A DNA stretch of 64,000 bases from Aspidapion aeneum (taxonomy: Eukaryota > Arthropoda > Insecta > Coleoptera > Brentidae). The notes under the pieces are model-generated. The model was not told the origin of the DNA. It searched no databases and saw nothing but the letters and a program-made list of their open reading frames with translations. A program made the position numbers and the translations under genes. This document shows, in pieces, positions 26,101 to 38,100 of this stretch (positions are counted from its first letter, which is position 1; every line of letters begins with the position of its first letter). The stretch covers positions 99,690,185 to 99,754,184 of the forward strand of contig OY755042.1 of assembly GCA_963576565.1 (NCBI GenBank). Reading direction: 5' to 3'.

Positions 26101-29100
26101 CCAAATACAAGTAAGAATTTAATGAGCAAGACAGGGATGAAAATAGAATTTCGGTTTGGTAAGTCCGAATACATGCAACATCGCAAAAATATTCTATTTG
26201 CTTGTCTTGGATAAAAAAGGGCAGTGGCGGCGCAAAATAAAAATTTTGAATTCCACTAGCATTTGTTTATCAACAATTTTCTGGTTGAATAATAAATAAT
26301 TCATGAATACTTACTTGTGTATACTGTGTTTACAAAATTCTCTTCAGTAAAAAAAAGAGCAAAAAGAATTTGTTAGCATGCTAAGTGCAGTGGATGTATT
26401 AAAATTATTGTTTTCATCTTAGAACTTTACAAATGTTGTACCTTCCAGGTAAAATATTTTCTTTCTTTGAACAAGGGTCTTCTTCAACTCTTCTCTTCTT
26501 GGGTGGACCACAAGTTAAGCTCGAGTCAGATGAAATTTCGGAACTAAAAATTTCAATTCCGAATGGGACAACTGGGCGCCGGGACAACTCGGCGCCGCCA
26601 ACAGGGCGCCACGCCGAGCCTAATGGGCGCCGGGCCAACTCAGCGCCGGACTAACAAAATAAATATGTTATTTATACAAAAATTTCAACATCTATTAAGT
26701 CGAGTGTTGAAATTTGCTAGGTGTAGTGTTCTGGCAACCTGGTAAAAATACCATTTACGTTTTTTATTTCAAGAATGGCGGATCCAAAATGGTGGATTTC
26801 TTTATTTTTAAACTGATTTGTCTCAAACTTGAAAGTTTGCAGTGCTTGAGATCACTTAATACAGTTTTAACACGAACAAAGAAAAATTAAAATGCAGATC
26901 CAAAATGGCAGATTTTCTTATTTATGCACCAATATTCATCAAATATAGAACTTGGCAGTGTTTCAAATCGCTGAATATAATTTTTGACTCAAACTCAAAA
27001 TGGCGGATTTCTTTATTTTTAAACCGATTTGTCTTAAACGTGAAAGTTTGCAGTGCTTGAAAGCACTTAATTTCAAATGACGGATGGGAAATGGCGGATT
27101 TTTTTATTTATGCACCGATATGTATCAAATATCAAACTCATAAATAATTTAAAATGGCGGATCCCAAATGGTGGACTTTGCTGATTATCATTTTTTACTT
27201 AAACTCATAAAAAAATCAAAATGGCGGATCCAACATGACAGACTTTTTTATTTACTAACCGATTTGTCTTAAGCTTAAAATATTACATTTCTTTCTTTAA
27301 ACTTGAGTCATATTTTGTATTAAGCTATAAAAGTCTGTCATTTGCAAGTGTGAGTCACAAATTGTATTAAGTGACCTTAAGCACTGCAAGCTTTCAAGTT
27401 TGAGACATTTGAGATAAATTCGTTGAAAAATAAAGAAACCCACCATTTTGGATCCGCCATTTTGAATTTTTTATGAGTTTGAGTCAAAAGTTTGATACAT
27501 ATCGGTGCATAAATAAGAAAATCCGCCATTTTAATTTTTTTTAAGTTTTAGGGTAAAACTGTATTAAGTGATCACAAACACTTCAAACTTTCAAGTTTGA
27601 GACAAATCGGTTTAAAAATAAAGAAATCCGCCATTTTGGATTCGCCATTCTTGAAATCAAAAACGTAAATTTTATGTTATCAGGTTACCAGAACTCTAGA
27701 CCTGCCAAAATTTCAACACTCGATGGATTTAACTCTAACAAAACCAAACTTGAAGAATATTACATAAAAGATTTTTTAAAGATGTTTTTGCATAAATAAT
27801 AATCTATCTATTTTGTTTTTCGTCTACACATTTTATCAAGAAAAAATATTTTATTCCGGCGCCCAGTTGGCCCGGCGTCCAGGTAGCCCGGTGCCCAGTT
27901 GGCCTCCCGCCCAGTTGGTGGCGCCGAGTTGGCGGCGCCCAGTTGTTTATTTATTTATTTCTCAAATATCAACAGCCAAAGGCCAATCACAGATATAGTA
28001 AAATCTCACATTATGACACATATTTCCAACCATTATAAATAAAACTTAGAAGTCCCGTCACCCATTTATTCTCATCTTCTAGTCAGAACGTCTCGAATTG
28101 CCCAGAAATTATTTAATTATAACTTGCTTGCTACCATGATAATTATTAATTAAATAGTTTAAAATAGGGATGCTTATTAAAGTAAAGTAAGTCTAGTTGT
28201 CCTAGACTGCAACACATTTTAGGACAAATTATTATTAAAAAATAATCTTATAAGTGCGGGGAAGTGACACTTTCTGAATCAAAATGTGTGAGGGTTCATT
28301 CGCACGATCGCAGAAAAAACTATCTATCGTGACGCTACTGAACTTTCTCGTGTTTTAGCAAAAACTATCCGTCAAGACGACTTACCCATGAAATGTTGTT
28401 TTTTCATCGATTTTTTTTCTTCTTTTGCACTAAAAACAATTTTGCACCATGTTTTAACAATAGTTACTTCTAAACTTGTTTTTAAACGTTTTTAAGATTT
28501 CTTTTTGTAATATTCCCGCACGAAATTCAAAAAAATTCATCTCCGTACTTAGACAACATTGTCTATCAGTTTTCCCTGTATAAACCTACTCATATAATAT
28601 TATCTAGGGTATTAATAGCATGCAAAATCAGCCTATCTTTGTCCGTTTCACATGTTCAATAATGTCTATCTCTGGTTTTGTTGTAAAAGTAGGGTCAATA
28701 AAAAACGCCTTGTCTTTCCGTCTCTAAAGCCCTTTCAGGGCTTTATACAACTCAATGGAAATCCCCAATGAAGCCTCAATCTCGCGATATGTCACATGTC
28801 GATCTTCCGTTATAAGCATGCGCACAACATTGATATTTTCCTGGGCGGCAGCCGTTTTTGGTGCACCTAGCCTTAGATCATCGCTAAGGCTACTCCGTCC
28901 ACGCTTGAATTCTCCATACCAACGAGAAACTGTCGACTAATGTGGTGCTTTATTACCGAAAACAGAAATTTAACTCGCCAAGACATTCGTGTTGAGATAA
29001 TTTCCTTTGAAAGTTGTAAAAATTATAGCCCGAAGATGTTCTCAGTTTATATTCATTTTCGACTGATTTGTTAACGTAAAAAATTACCTGTAGCTATAAA

Positions 29101-32100
29101 ACTCTAGACGTTTTGAATTTAGGTTAGGTAAAGATTTTTCTCTATGTTCCTATGTGCAAAATATAAAGGATAGTCCTCGTAGAGACCCTTACTTTGCAGC
29201 TGCTTAACTTATTGTGTTTCCTGCTGTGTCTTTTCTTAATTAGGAGGATTTTCACACCTCCCGAGTCTTAATAATCCCTTTATTAGATTTGTCTGAGAGT
29301 CTTCCTTCTCGAAGTAGTCTTACTCCAGTGTATGAATTCTTGAATAGGTGACAAGGGGTTCTCATTTAAAATCAGGTGAAAGTCGAACTGTGCATGCGAT
29401 CTCACTCGATTCCCGCATCTCTATTGGCCTTGACTCGGAGAGATGTAAATTCTCATTCTTACCCATTTAAAGAATTCATACACAGTGTATAAAGAAGAAT
29501 GAGCATCTCCCGATTAGTTTAGTGGTTGGTGGAATAGTTGTGGAAGATTTTTTGAAACCACCCTGGATCGATTGCTAAGAGAGAACACCAATTAATATAC
29601 TGAAGAAATTAGCTTTATATCTCAAAAACTAACAAAGATATAAATTGTATTGTAAAAATACTAAAAATGTTTATTTTTTTACCTTAAAATTTTTTTTTAA
29701 AGAAATTAAGTCGCCAGGTGTTTGCCTCAAATTTGACTAAGAGCGCCTGTGTGACGTCATAAAGCCAAGATTGCGATTTTTTCCATGTTTATTCACAAAC
29801 TTTTGCTTCTAACTTTTGCCACATCAACTTTACAGAAAAATTATATAGGTTATGATTTGTTCGCAATAGAACAACAATTGAACTGTTGTTTTATTAAGCT
29901 TTATATTTCAAGAATTAAATCAGATATTATTTTTTTAAACACTATAAAAATTTAGATTGGGCAAGAAAGTTTTAGACAAAAAAATTTTATGAATGTTTTT
30001 GGTGATCGATCACTCAATATTAAGTCGCCGGGTGTTTGCCTTGAATTTGAGTGGCAGGTGACGTCATAAATCCAAGATGACGTCATCATGTTTTTTCACA
30101 AACTTTGGCTTATAACTTTTGCCAAATTAGTTTTACAGAAAAAAACTGTTTTTTGTTTGCAATAGAACAACAATTTTTTTTACAGTTTTTTAGCTAACTA
30201 TCTCAAAAACTGTAAGAGCTATAAAAAAACAACATTTTGGCATCAAAACTATGTTATTGAATTTTAAAACACCCGGTATAATAACTAGCCTATATCGAGA
30301 TATCATCTCAGGTTTTTCCGCAGACAGATATAATAATCAAAATACCAAAAAAATTTTTTTGATTGGGAGGGTATCACTATAAAACTGTGTTTGTTGTTTC
30401 TTACAGATAGTTCCAGTTCATCTGGTACCGATAGCGATAGTACAAGTTGCAGCTGCGGTTCGAATTGTAGTTGCAGTTCTACCTCACTTGGTAATGGTTC
30501 CTGGGATGACAGTTCAAATTCAGATAGTTCTACTGAAGAAGGTAAGTTTTGTATAAAATGGAATTTAACCTAAAATAAATGGATTCACGCTATATTAGCA
30601 TTAAAAACAGTTTTTGTGAATATCTCAGAAACTTAAGATCCTACAAAGTTTCTCGTAATAACATAAATTATTGAGAAAAATGTGTTTTACTATATTCCGA
30701 AAACCGCATATTGATGTGACGGTCCGTTACAAAGTTAGCATATTTTCGATTTTTAAACTCAATTAATTGTCATTTGCATTAATGGATTTTCATGAAAATC
30801 GGTTTAGCGACTTAGGAGCTATCGTGGGCCGGGCAGACATACACAATACACACACATGGACAGACGTCACGACGATATTGCTAGGATAGGTCAAAATACA
30901 TGCAAATAACACATTTTTGGCGTTATCTCAAAAAAATGTTTTCGTCGTAAATAATACCTTCTCTAGCTATTGCTACGCCGCCTAGGAAGGTAATAAAGGA
31001 AGAAGCTAGGACGTTTTGACTGTGACACATAATAAAATTTGGGAAAAAATAATAGGACGTTTTAACTATGTAACACATAAATAAGACAACTAACAGGAGT
31101 TCTGTCGTTGTCCTAACTTCTGACTTAGGACGTTTTATCGTACTAATTCATACACAATACACACACACATGGACAGACGTCACGACGATATTGCTAGGCT
31201 AGGTCAAAATACATCCAAATAACACATTTTTGGCGTTATCTCAAAAAAAAATGTTTTCCTTGTAAATAATACCTTCTCTAGCTATTGCTGCGCGGGCTAG
31301 GAAGGTAATAAAGGAAGAAGCTAGGAAGTTTTGACTGTGACACATAATGAAATTAGGGAAAAAATAATAGTTATGACGTTTTACCTATGTAAGACATGAA
31401 TAAATAAGACAACTTGGTGTGGTCTTAATTTCCGAACATAAGACAATACATTTTAGTGATTCTAGCATTGATAAATAAAGTTAGGACGTTCTAACTTTAG
31501 GAATAGCGCTGGTGGTTTGGAATTCCAAAGGTTTTATATTGTGATATATTTTATACAGGACGTAAGCGGCAGCAACAAAGACGTCAAAAACGAATGAAAC
31601 AAAGAGAAAAATCGAAGCTGAGGAAAGAGAAAAAAGCAAATTCTACTTCGCCTGTCAAACCTGTAACTATAGTTGATCCTGTTGTGCCAACTCAGCAACC
31701 TCTTCATGTGGAACCGCCTATCGGTAGGTAGACTATTGAATCCCTTTTTTAAAAACAAACTTCTTAAAATACTTGACGCTAGTAGGACGTACATTGGACC
31801 TATTCGTTATGGGTGGTTCGTTTCACCTTTATTTTTGTTGAAATGCAAAAGCAGTATTTTTTATTCCTTTCCGGATTGACCTACCTATGTAAAAATCACT
31901 ATATCTTTAATAACAAAAAAGGTATAGGGTTTAAAAAATGCACTTCCCTTATTTTTTTTTTAAGAAACCATAAAAAAATTTCTGGTGGGAAAAGTGTACA
32001 ATAATTTGTCCAGGGTTACTGTATACTCTGCCTAACTAGTTGACATCTTTAAGGCTTTTTGGGGAAAAATATTCTAGGGTATCAATCACTGGACATTTTA

Positions 32101-35100
32101 CCTTATAACTTCTTTTTATTTCTAAGGGAGGTTACCGGAGCATTAAAAAAATATTTCACGTTTTTTTAGCCGAAAGCGATCTGGAAACTACAGAAAGTGA
32201 TACAGATGAAGAGTTTTATGATAGGCAGCCGCAAATGTTTGCAAAGAAGCTGATGGAAGAAAAGAGAGCTATGATATTGGCTCAGATGGATCCGGACATG
32301 TTGAATGGCTCCTTCTTCGATAGCGCGAGTCGACCGCCTACGCCCCCTGCTGGAACTATTGAAGAAGAAACAGGTAATATACCTGATTAACCAAAGCTCT
32401 GCATTATCTTGATGTCATCTTCATCTTCGTTTATTCACCGTTTCCGTGGTCTCCCTCCTGCTCTCCTTCCTGCAGGTTTCTAGTTCATTATTTTTCTTGG
32501 TGTTCTTGTCTCATTAATTTTGAGTACATACCCCAACAAAGGTAATCTTTTACCTTGCATTTCATCTGCCCACGGTCCCTAAAGAAACCGGTTGTCTGGT
32601 AACTCGGTGTCATGACGCCCCTGACGTCAGAGCTACGTCACAGTTTTCCTAGGAATCAGCAGTCAAACGCTGGTTATAGCATAATTTCGTCTTTTGCGAG
32701 GATATTATGTGCATTTTGGGTCTTGTAAGTGTTTAAGTACCTGTTCTGTGCTTGCTAGAAATGTATTAAAGGCTAACTAAAAGAAATTTTATCCCCCTGT
32801 TATTATTTTGTACTTAATTCAGGTCAACAACCAAACGTTAACAATTACCTAAAGCTGGGTTTAGAGTTCCGTTAAAGTAAATTATAATAAGTAGGTTTTC
32901 GTTTGAAGTAAACAATGAGAAATGGTTGATTTCTTAGTTCTTTTTTATAATCGTGTCCAGAATATGATATTTATAAAACTAATGCAATTTTTATCATACA
33001 TTTTTAATTTATATAATTTTTTTATAAATTTTGGTATTTTTACGGCTTCTGTCTTTGTTTCTTTCATAATATAACGTATAGGTCTTTATTAGGCTTCCGA
33101 GTTCTTATTGGCCGGGAGTTACCGGACAACCGGTTTCTTTAGGGACCACGTCATCTGCCTGCCTTTTGTTTTTACTCTCATAGTTTCTTTTGTATTCGGT
33201 AGATGTCGCCACTTCTTTGCATAGAATACGGTATGGCAGGCAATATATAGCAAAGTTTAAATAAACATTTCCAAACTAGCAAGAACTTTTCATTTTGATA
33301 TTTATATTGGAGAACTGGCTTTACTTTTATCTCAATTCTTTTTACAACATACCATTTTCACGTACTTGGCTTTTTTTTTCATAAAATGTTTTTGTTATGA
33401 TTAAATTGTACGATTGCTTTCGATTTTGTTGGATAACAAAATTATAAGACAACGCTGGCGCCGCTTATTCCTATTAATTTCAGTTCTATGCAAACCCTTT
33501 TTTGAATGTAGTGGTTTGAAAATTGCTTTTTATTTTTTCAGTCAGGTCAAGCAAAAAGAAGAAGAAATACAAGAAAAGGAAAAAGAAGAGTAGCAAAAAG
33601 AAGCACTCACTGGAGAATAAAACATATTCTGCTACTTTAATAATGCCTGCGGAAAATGCATCAGCCAACTCAGAAATATCGTCGTTCTTGGAACAAAGGT
33701 AAATAATGTTTTTAAATATACAGGGTTATTTTAAAACAACTAAGGGATTTTGAATCTGAGGGCAAGGCAGTGCCCGGCCAAGTTCGCGCAACTGCTGTAT
33801 GCCATCTTTTATTGAAACATTTCAGCCCATATAACCTATCTAAAAATCTACTTCGGAATGAGCTACGAAACTCAAACTTTGCACAGTCGTAGATCTTCAT
33901 AGAGTTAACAAACAACCCCTCCAAGTTTCATGGACTTCCATAAAGTAGTAAAGTATTTACGAAATTTCAAAAAACTCATGTTACAAGGCGGAAATTTGGC
34001 AGACTGATAGAAATTATGACCAAACCCTTGGAAAAAATGAAAAAACCCCAAAATTCTTATTTAATTCCCTCCCCTATACATGTAAAGTTATGTAAAAGTA
34101 ACGCTAGAGAGCTAAGCTTTGGAAGGCTGATAGAAACTATGATAAAACCATTGGAAAAAATTAAAAAACCTCAAAATTTAAATAAGGCATTGCAAAAGTT
34201 TGAACAATATTCCGCATTATAAACTAGTAAAATTAAAGAAATAAAAATAAGAAAAAAGTTTTTGCTTCGGCCGGGGATCGAACCCGGGTCTCTTGCTATC
34301 TAGGCAAACATTCTTACCACTGAACCACCGAAGCCACACATAAATTTTTCGGAAAACCTCCATATATGCAGGCTGCGGTATATGGAGGTTTTCCGAAAAA
34401 TTTATGTGTGGCTCCGGTGGTTCAGTGGTAAGAATGTTTGCCCAGATAGCAAGAGACCCGGGTTCGATCCCCGGCCAAAGCAAGAACTTTTTTCTTATTT
34501 TTATTTCTTTAATTTCACTTGTTGTTTATAGTTTTGGGTCCTTGCATTATTTGCAATTTGGTATTTGATAAATATTCCGCATATTTTGCTACTTCAAAAC
34601 TTAAATATTATCCAAATCCTTTAAAAAAGAAGTGAAATCATAACAAAAACATTTCATGTAAAAAAAGCCAAGTATACAAAAATGACATTCCGTAAAAGGA
34701 ATTGAGATAAAAGTAAAGCGAAGTTCTCCATTCCAAATTTTAAAATGAAAGGTTCTTACTAGTTTGGAAATGTTTATACATTGGAGATTTTTTATTACTA
34801 AAATTGTTCATTTTTTAAAAATATCCTATAAACTAGAAACCTGGTTAGTTATGTATTTAATTGGCAACATTGAAAGGTATAACAAGAAGTTTTTTATATT
34901 TTTTTATGGTTTTTTAGAATCAGTTTTCATTTTGAGACGAAAAGGCAATTCATCAAGATATAAAAACCTTTTAGACTATTTTAGAATATTTTCTGAATTT
35001 TGATGTTTTTGGGGTTTTATACATTTTATCCCTGATTTTTTTTAATTCCTGAACTGTCACTTTTTGTCCCAGGGATACAAAGTGACACTTTTACCCTAAA

Positions 35101-38100
35101 ACAAAGGATAAAATTGCACTTTTTATCTTCAAAGTTGCAAATTCTATGGTTTCTTTTTATTTTTCAGAAACCATTCGGGTCCAACCGTTGCTCCGATAAC
35201 ACTTTCTCTCTCACGAAACTCGTTATCAGTTAGCGTCACCAAATCACCCCCTATGTCTCACTTCATCAGTACAAAGGATACCTACTCTTCCAAACCTGAA
35301 CTTCCGAGCTTTAGCAGGCAAGATTCAGACCCGAATTGTAGAGCCTCAAAGAGGAAGAGAGTACCTAATAAGTTCTACGGATACAGTAGCGATGAAGAAG
35401 AGAGGTACAATGAGGTTGGCCCCTCGACGCCAAAGAGCAGAAAAATTGAGGTTAGTTAAATATGAACTCGTCAAAAATACTTGTTCACATCCCAAATAAT
35501 ACAAGTGTTGCTCAACAGCTGCCCCAACATTGGGGCCAGAAAGAAAGCTAGCAATATCCTGCTGTCTGTTGCCCCAATATTCTTAAAATATTGTTGAAAC
35601 ATTGGGGCAGCTAAAAGTGGTGTGCCATGCATAAGGGCAAGTGTTTTTTAGCAAAAAATAGCTTTCGTCTAGAAAACCACTGATAGTCTATGGACAAATC
35701 AAGTTTCGTGTGCAAGTCGTGCCAACTTTCTGCCGATAACCTAACTTTGTTACGGGCATCCCATATATCAGGTTTTGACTTGTTGTCATTCTGGTAAATA
35801 CGTTTTTTGAAAGATATGGCGGAAAGGCGTATCTTTAAAAAAATTGTAAAATACTTGCCTTGTAATCTATTTAAAAATGTATTGGTCAGAAAATATGCAC
35901 TTTTTTGTATTTGTCAAAAAAATAAAAAAAAAGGTCAAATTTTTTTATATTTTTTATTTTATTTATAAAACTATTGGAGCTAGAAAACAAAAGTTTATAT
36001 AAAAAAGATAGCTATTTTGATTATTTATTCAAATCTTGTTCAAATGTTCCAATGCGTTAATTAGTTTTTAAGTTATTTCCGAATAACTGAAAAAAAATAG
36101 GGGTCTTTGGAGTATATTTAAAAATTATGCTTTTATTGAAACCCATAAGAACTTTTTGAAAGTAATTTAAATTTGTTTAACATACCTAGCAGATCAGGTT
36201 TTGACTTATTGTCATTGTGATAATCGCGCTTTTTTTAAATATGGTGGATTTAATTATCTTTTTTATTTTTTATCCGATTTTAATACAATAAAGCTTAAAT
36301 TACTTGATTTGAAATGTATTAAAAAAATACTTTTTAAAAAATGTATTTTTTTTAATATTCGAAAAAAAAATCGGGTGAAACAAGTGACAAAAATTATTTT
36401 ATTTTTTAATTGACCCCCATATACGAACGTCGCTGAAGGGTTTGTCATTAATTAAACCCCACTGACTTACACATTGTTAAAAAGAAAATTTTATTTTCTA
36501 CAATAATAAAACATATTTTTGTCAATTGAGCTTAGTTTCTGAGAAAATTGGAAAAAACTTGTAACAGAATTAATTTGTTTGGTGATTTGTAAAAATTGAT
36601 TTAAGTTGCAGAGGCCTGTGAAGTTTAAATCTGAAGACAAATCTTACATTATTATACACGTTTAAAAGGAAATTTTATTGTCTACATCGACTATAGGTCA
36701 CAATTTTTGATAGAAAGCTTGGTTTTTCAGATAATCGGGTAAAACATGTGGTTTCTTAAATTTTTTAATATTTCCTTAATAAACGGACGCCGCTGGAGAG
36801 TTTGTCATTGACCTGACCCCACTGACTAATACATTGTTAAAAATGAAATTTTATTTTCTACAATAAACGGCGAAATATTTTTTTTTTCCAAAACGCTTAA
36901 TTTTTTGAAAATTTAGTGATTTTTATAAATTGATTTTATTTACGGACGCCCCCAAATTGTTATAGATAAAACTACCATTGTCTTATTATACATAATTTAA
37001 AAGGCAATTTTATTGTCTATAACAAAGTGTGTATTATATTTTTTGATATTGAGCTCGGTTTTTAAGAAAATCAGGAAAATTAGATTTTACACATTTTTGA
37101 TCCATTTCTATGTCATTGTGTCATTAGGGCGTCAACTTAAGATACATTTTTAGAAATTCGAACACGACTATATAAGGAGGGGAATAAAAAAAATTGGACC
37201 AAAAATTGTCAAACTGCGGTCCTCATATTTTGCATACTCAACTACCTCTAGCACCTGCACTATATTATAAAAACTTTCATCGATTGATATTCACTTTCAA
37301 AAATAAAAATAACAACGTTGTTTAATAATGTCCATCAAACAACGATAACAATAATAATAGAAATCACCTGTTTTACTAGACGCCTCAGCTGCGTAAAGCC
37401 GCGCACCGAATTATAGGCGTCCGCGTACGGTAATACACCTTCGGTAGTCGTTTTGGTGACAACAAATTGTTTTTTTATTGAAACAAATATAAAATATACA
37501 TTCATCTAAGACTGGTATAGACAAAATTAAAGAAAAATGTTCATTCTAAAACTTTTATTTAAACTTTTTTTTTTAATTTTGCTTTGGTGGTATTAAAAAT
37601 GTAGGTTAAACTTTACTACCTATACAAAAAAAAAGTAAAAATTCAGTTATTTTATTTTTTCTAAAAAAACGAAGCAAAATTTTGAAAAATATAATAGAAA
37701 GTTATTTTATTGCGGATGTTTACTGATTCATTTGCCATTTTTTTGCAACCCTCTACGACTATTTTTAAGAAAGATACATCGTTTAAAAAAGTATCGTGCA
37801 AAAAAAGTGGTGGGGGCCATATGTTTAAAAAAACGCATTTGCCAGAATGACAAGTTAAAAACTGATGTATGAAGTGCCCTTAACAAACTTGGCTTATCGG
37901 CAAAAAGTTGGCACGACTTGCACACGAAACCCCCTTTTAGGCCGATTTTTCCATAGACTATGAAGGAGAACTTTTTGGTATAAAATACACCTTTCTGATT
38001 AATTAGGAATAGAATGATGACTAATATAAATTAGATTGTGTTTGGAAATTTGGTTTTAAATTAAAGTTTACTGATCAAACCTGCCTTAATATGCATTTTT

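Larger units (their letters stand above)
34230..34515. repeat. Near-perfect palindrome, 137-bp arms, with two tRNA-like segments
   Basis: Arms 34230-34366 and 34379-34515 are reverse complements with only a few mismatches around a 12-bp loop. Each arm contains one 71-bp tRNA-Gly-like sequence and a 3' trailer ending in a CCTCCATATA half-hairpin. It sits in the intron between coding exons 7 and 8. Confidence 0.9.

Noticed and set aside
31534..31794. 86-codon minus-strand ORF
   Set aside because: Antisense of the polybasic coding exon 5; the spliced + strand frame explains the sequence better.
35510..35625. Hairpin with CCCCAACATTGGGG and CCCCAATATT units
   Set aside because: Local inverted repeats in an intron without a loop or processing signature that would mark an RNA gene.
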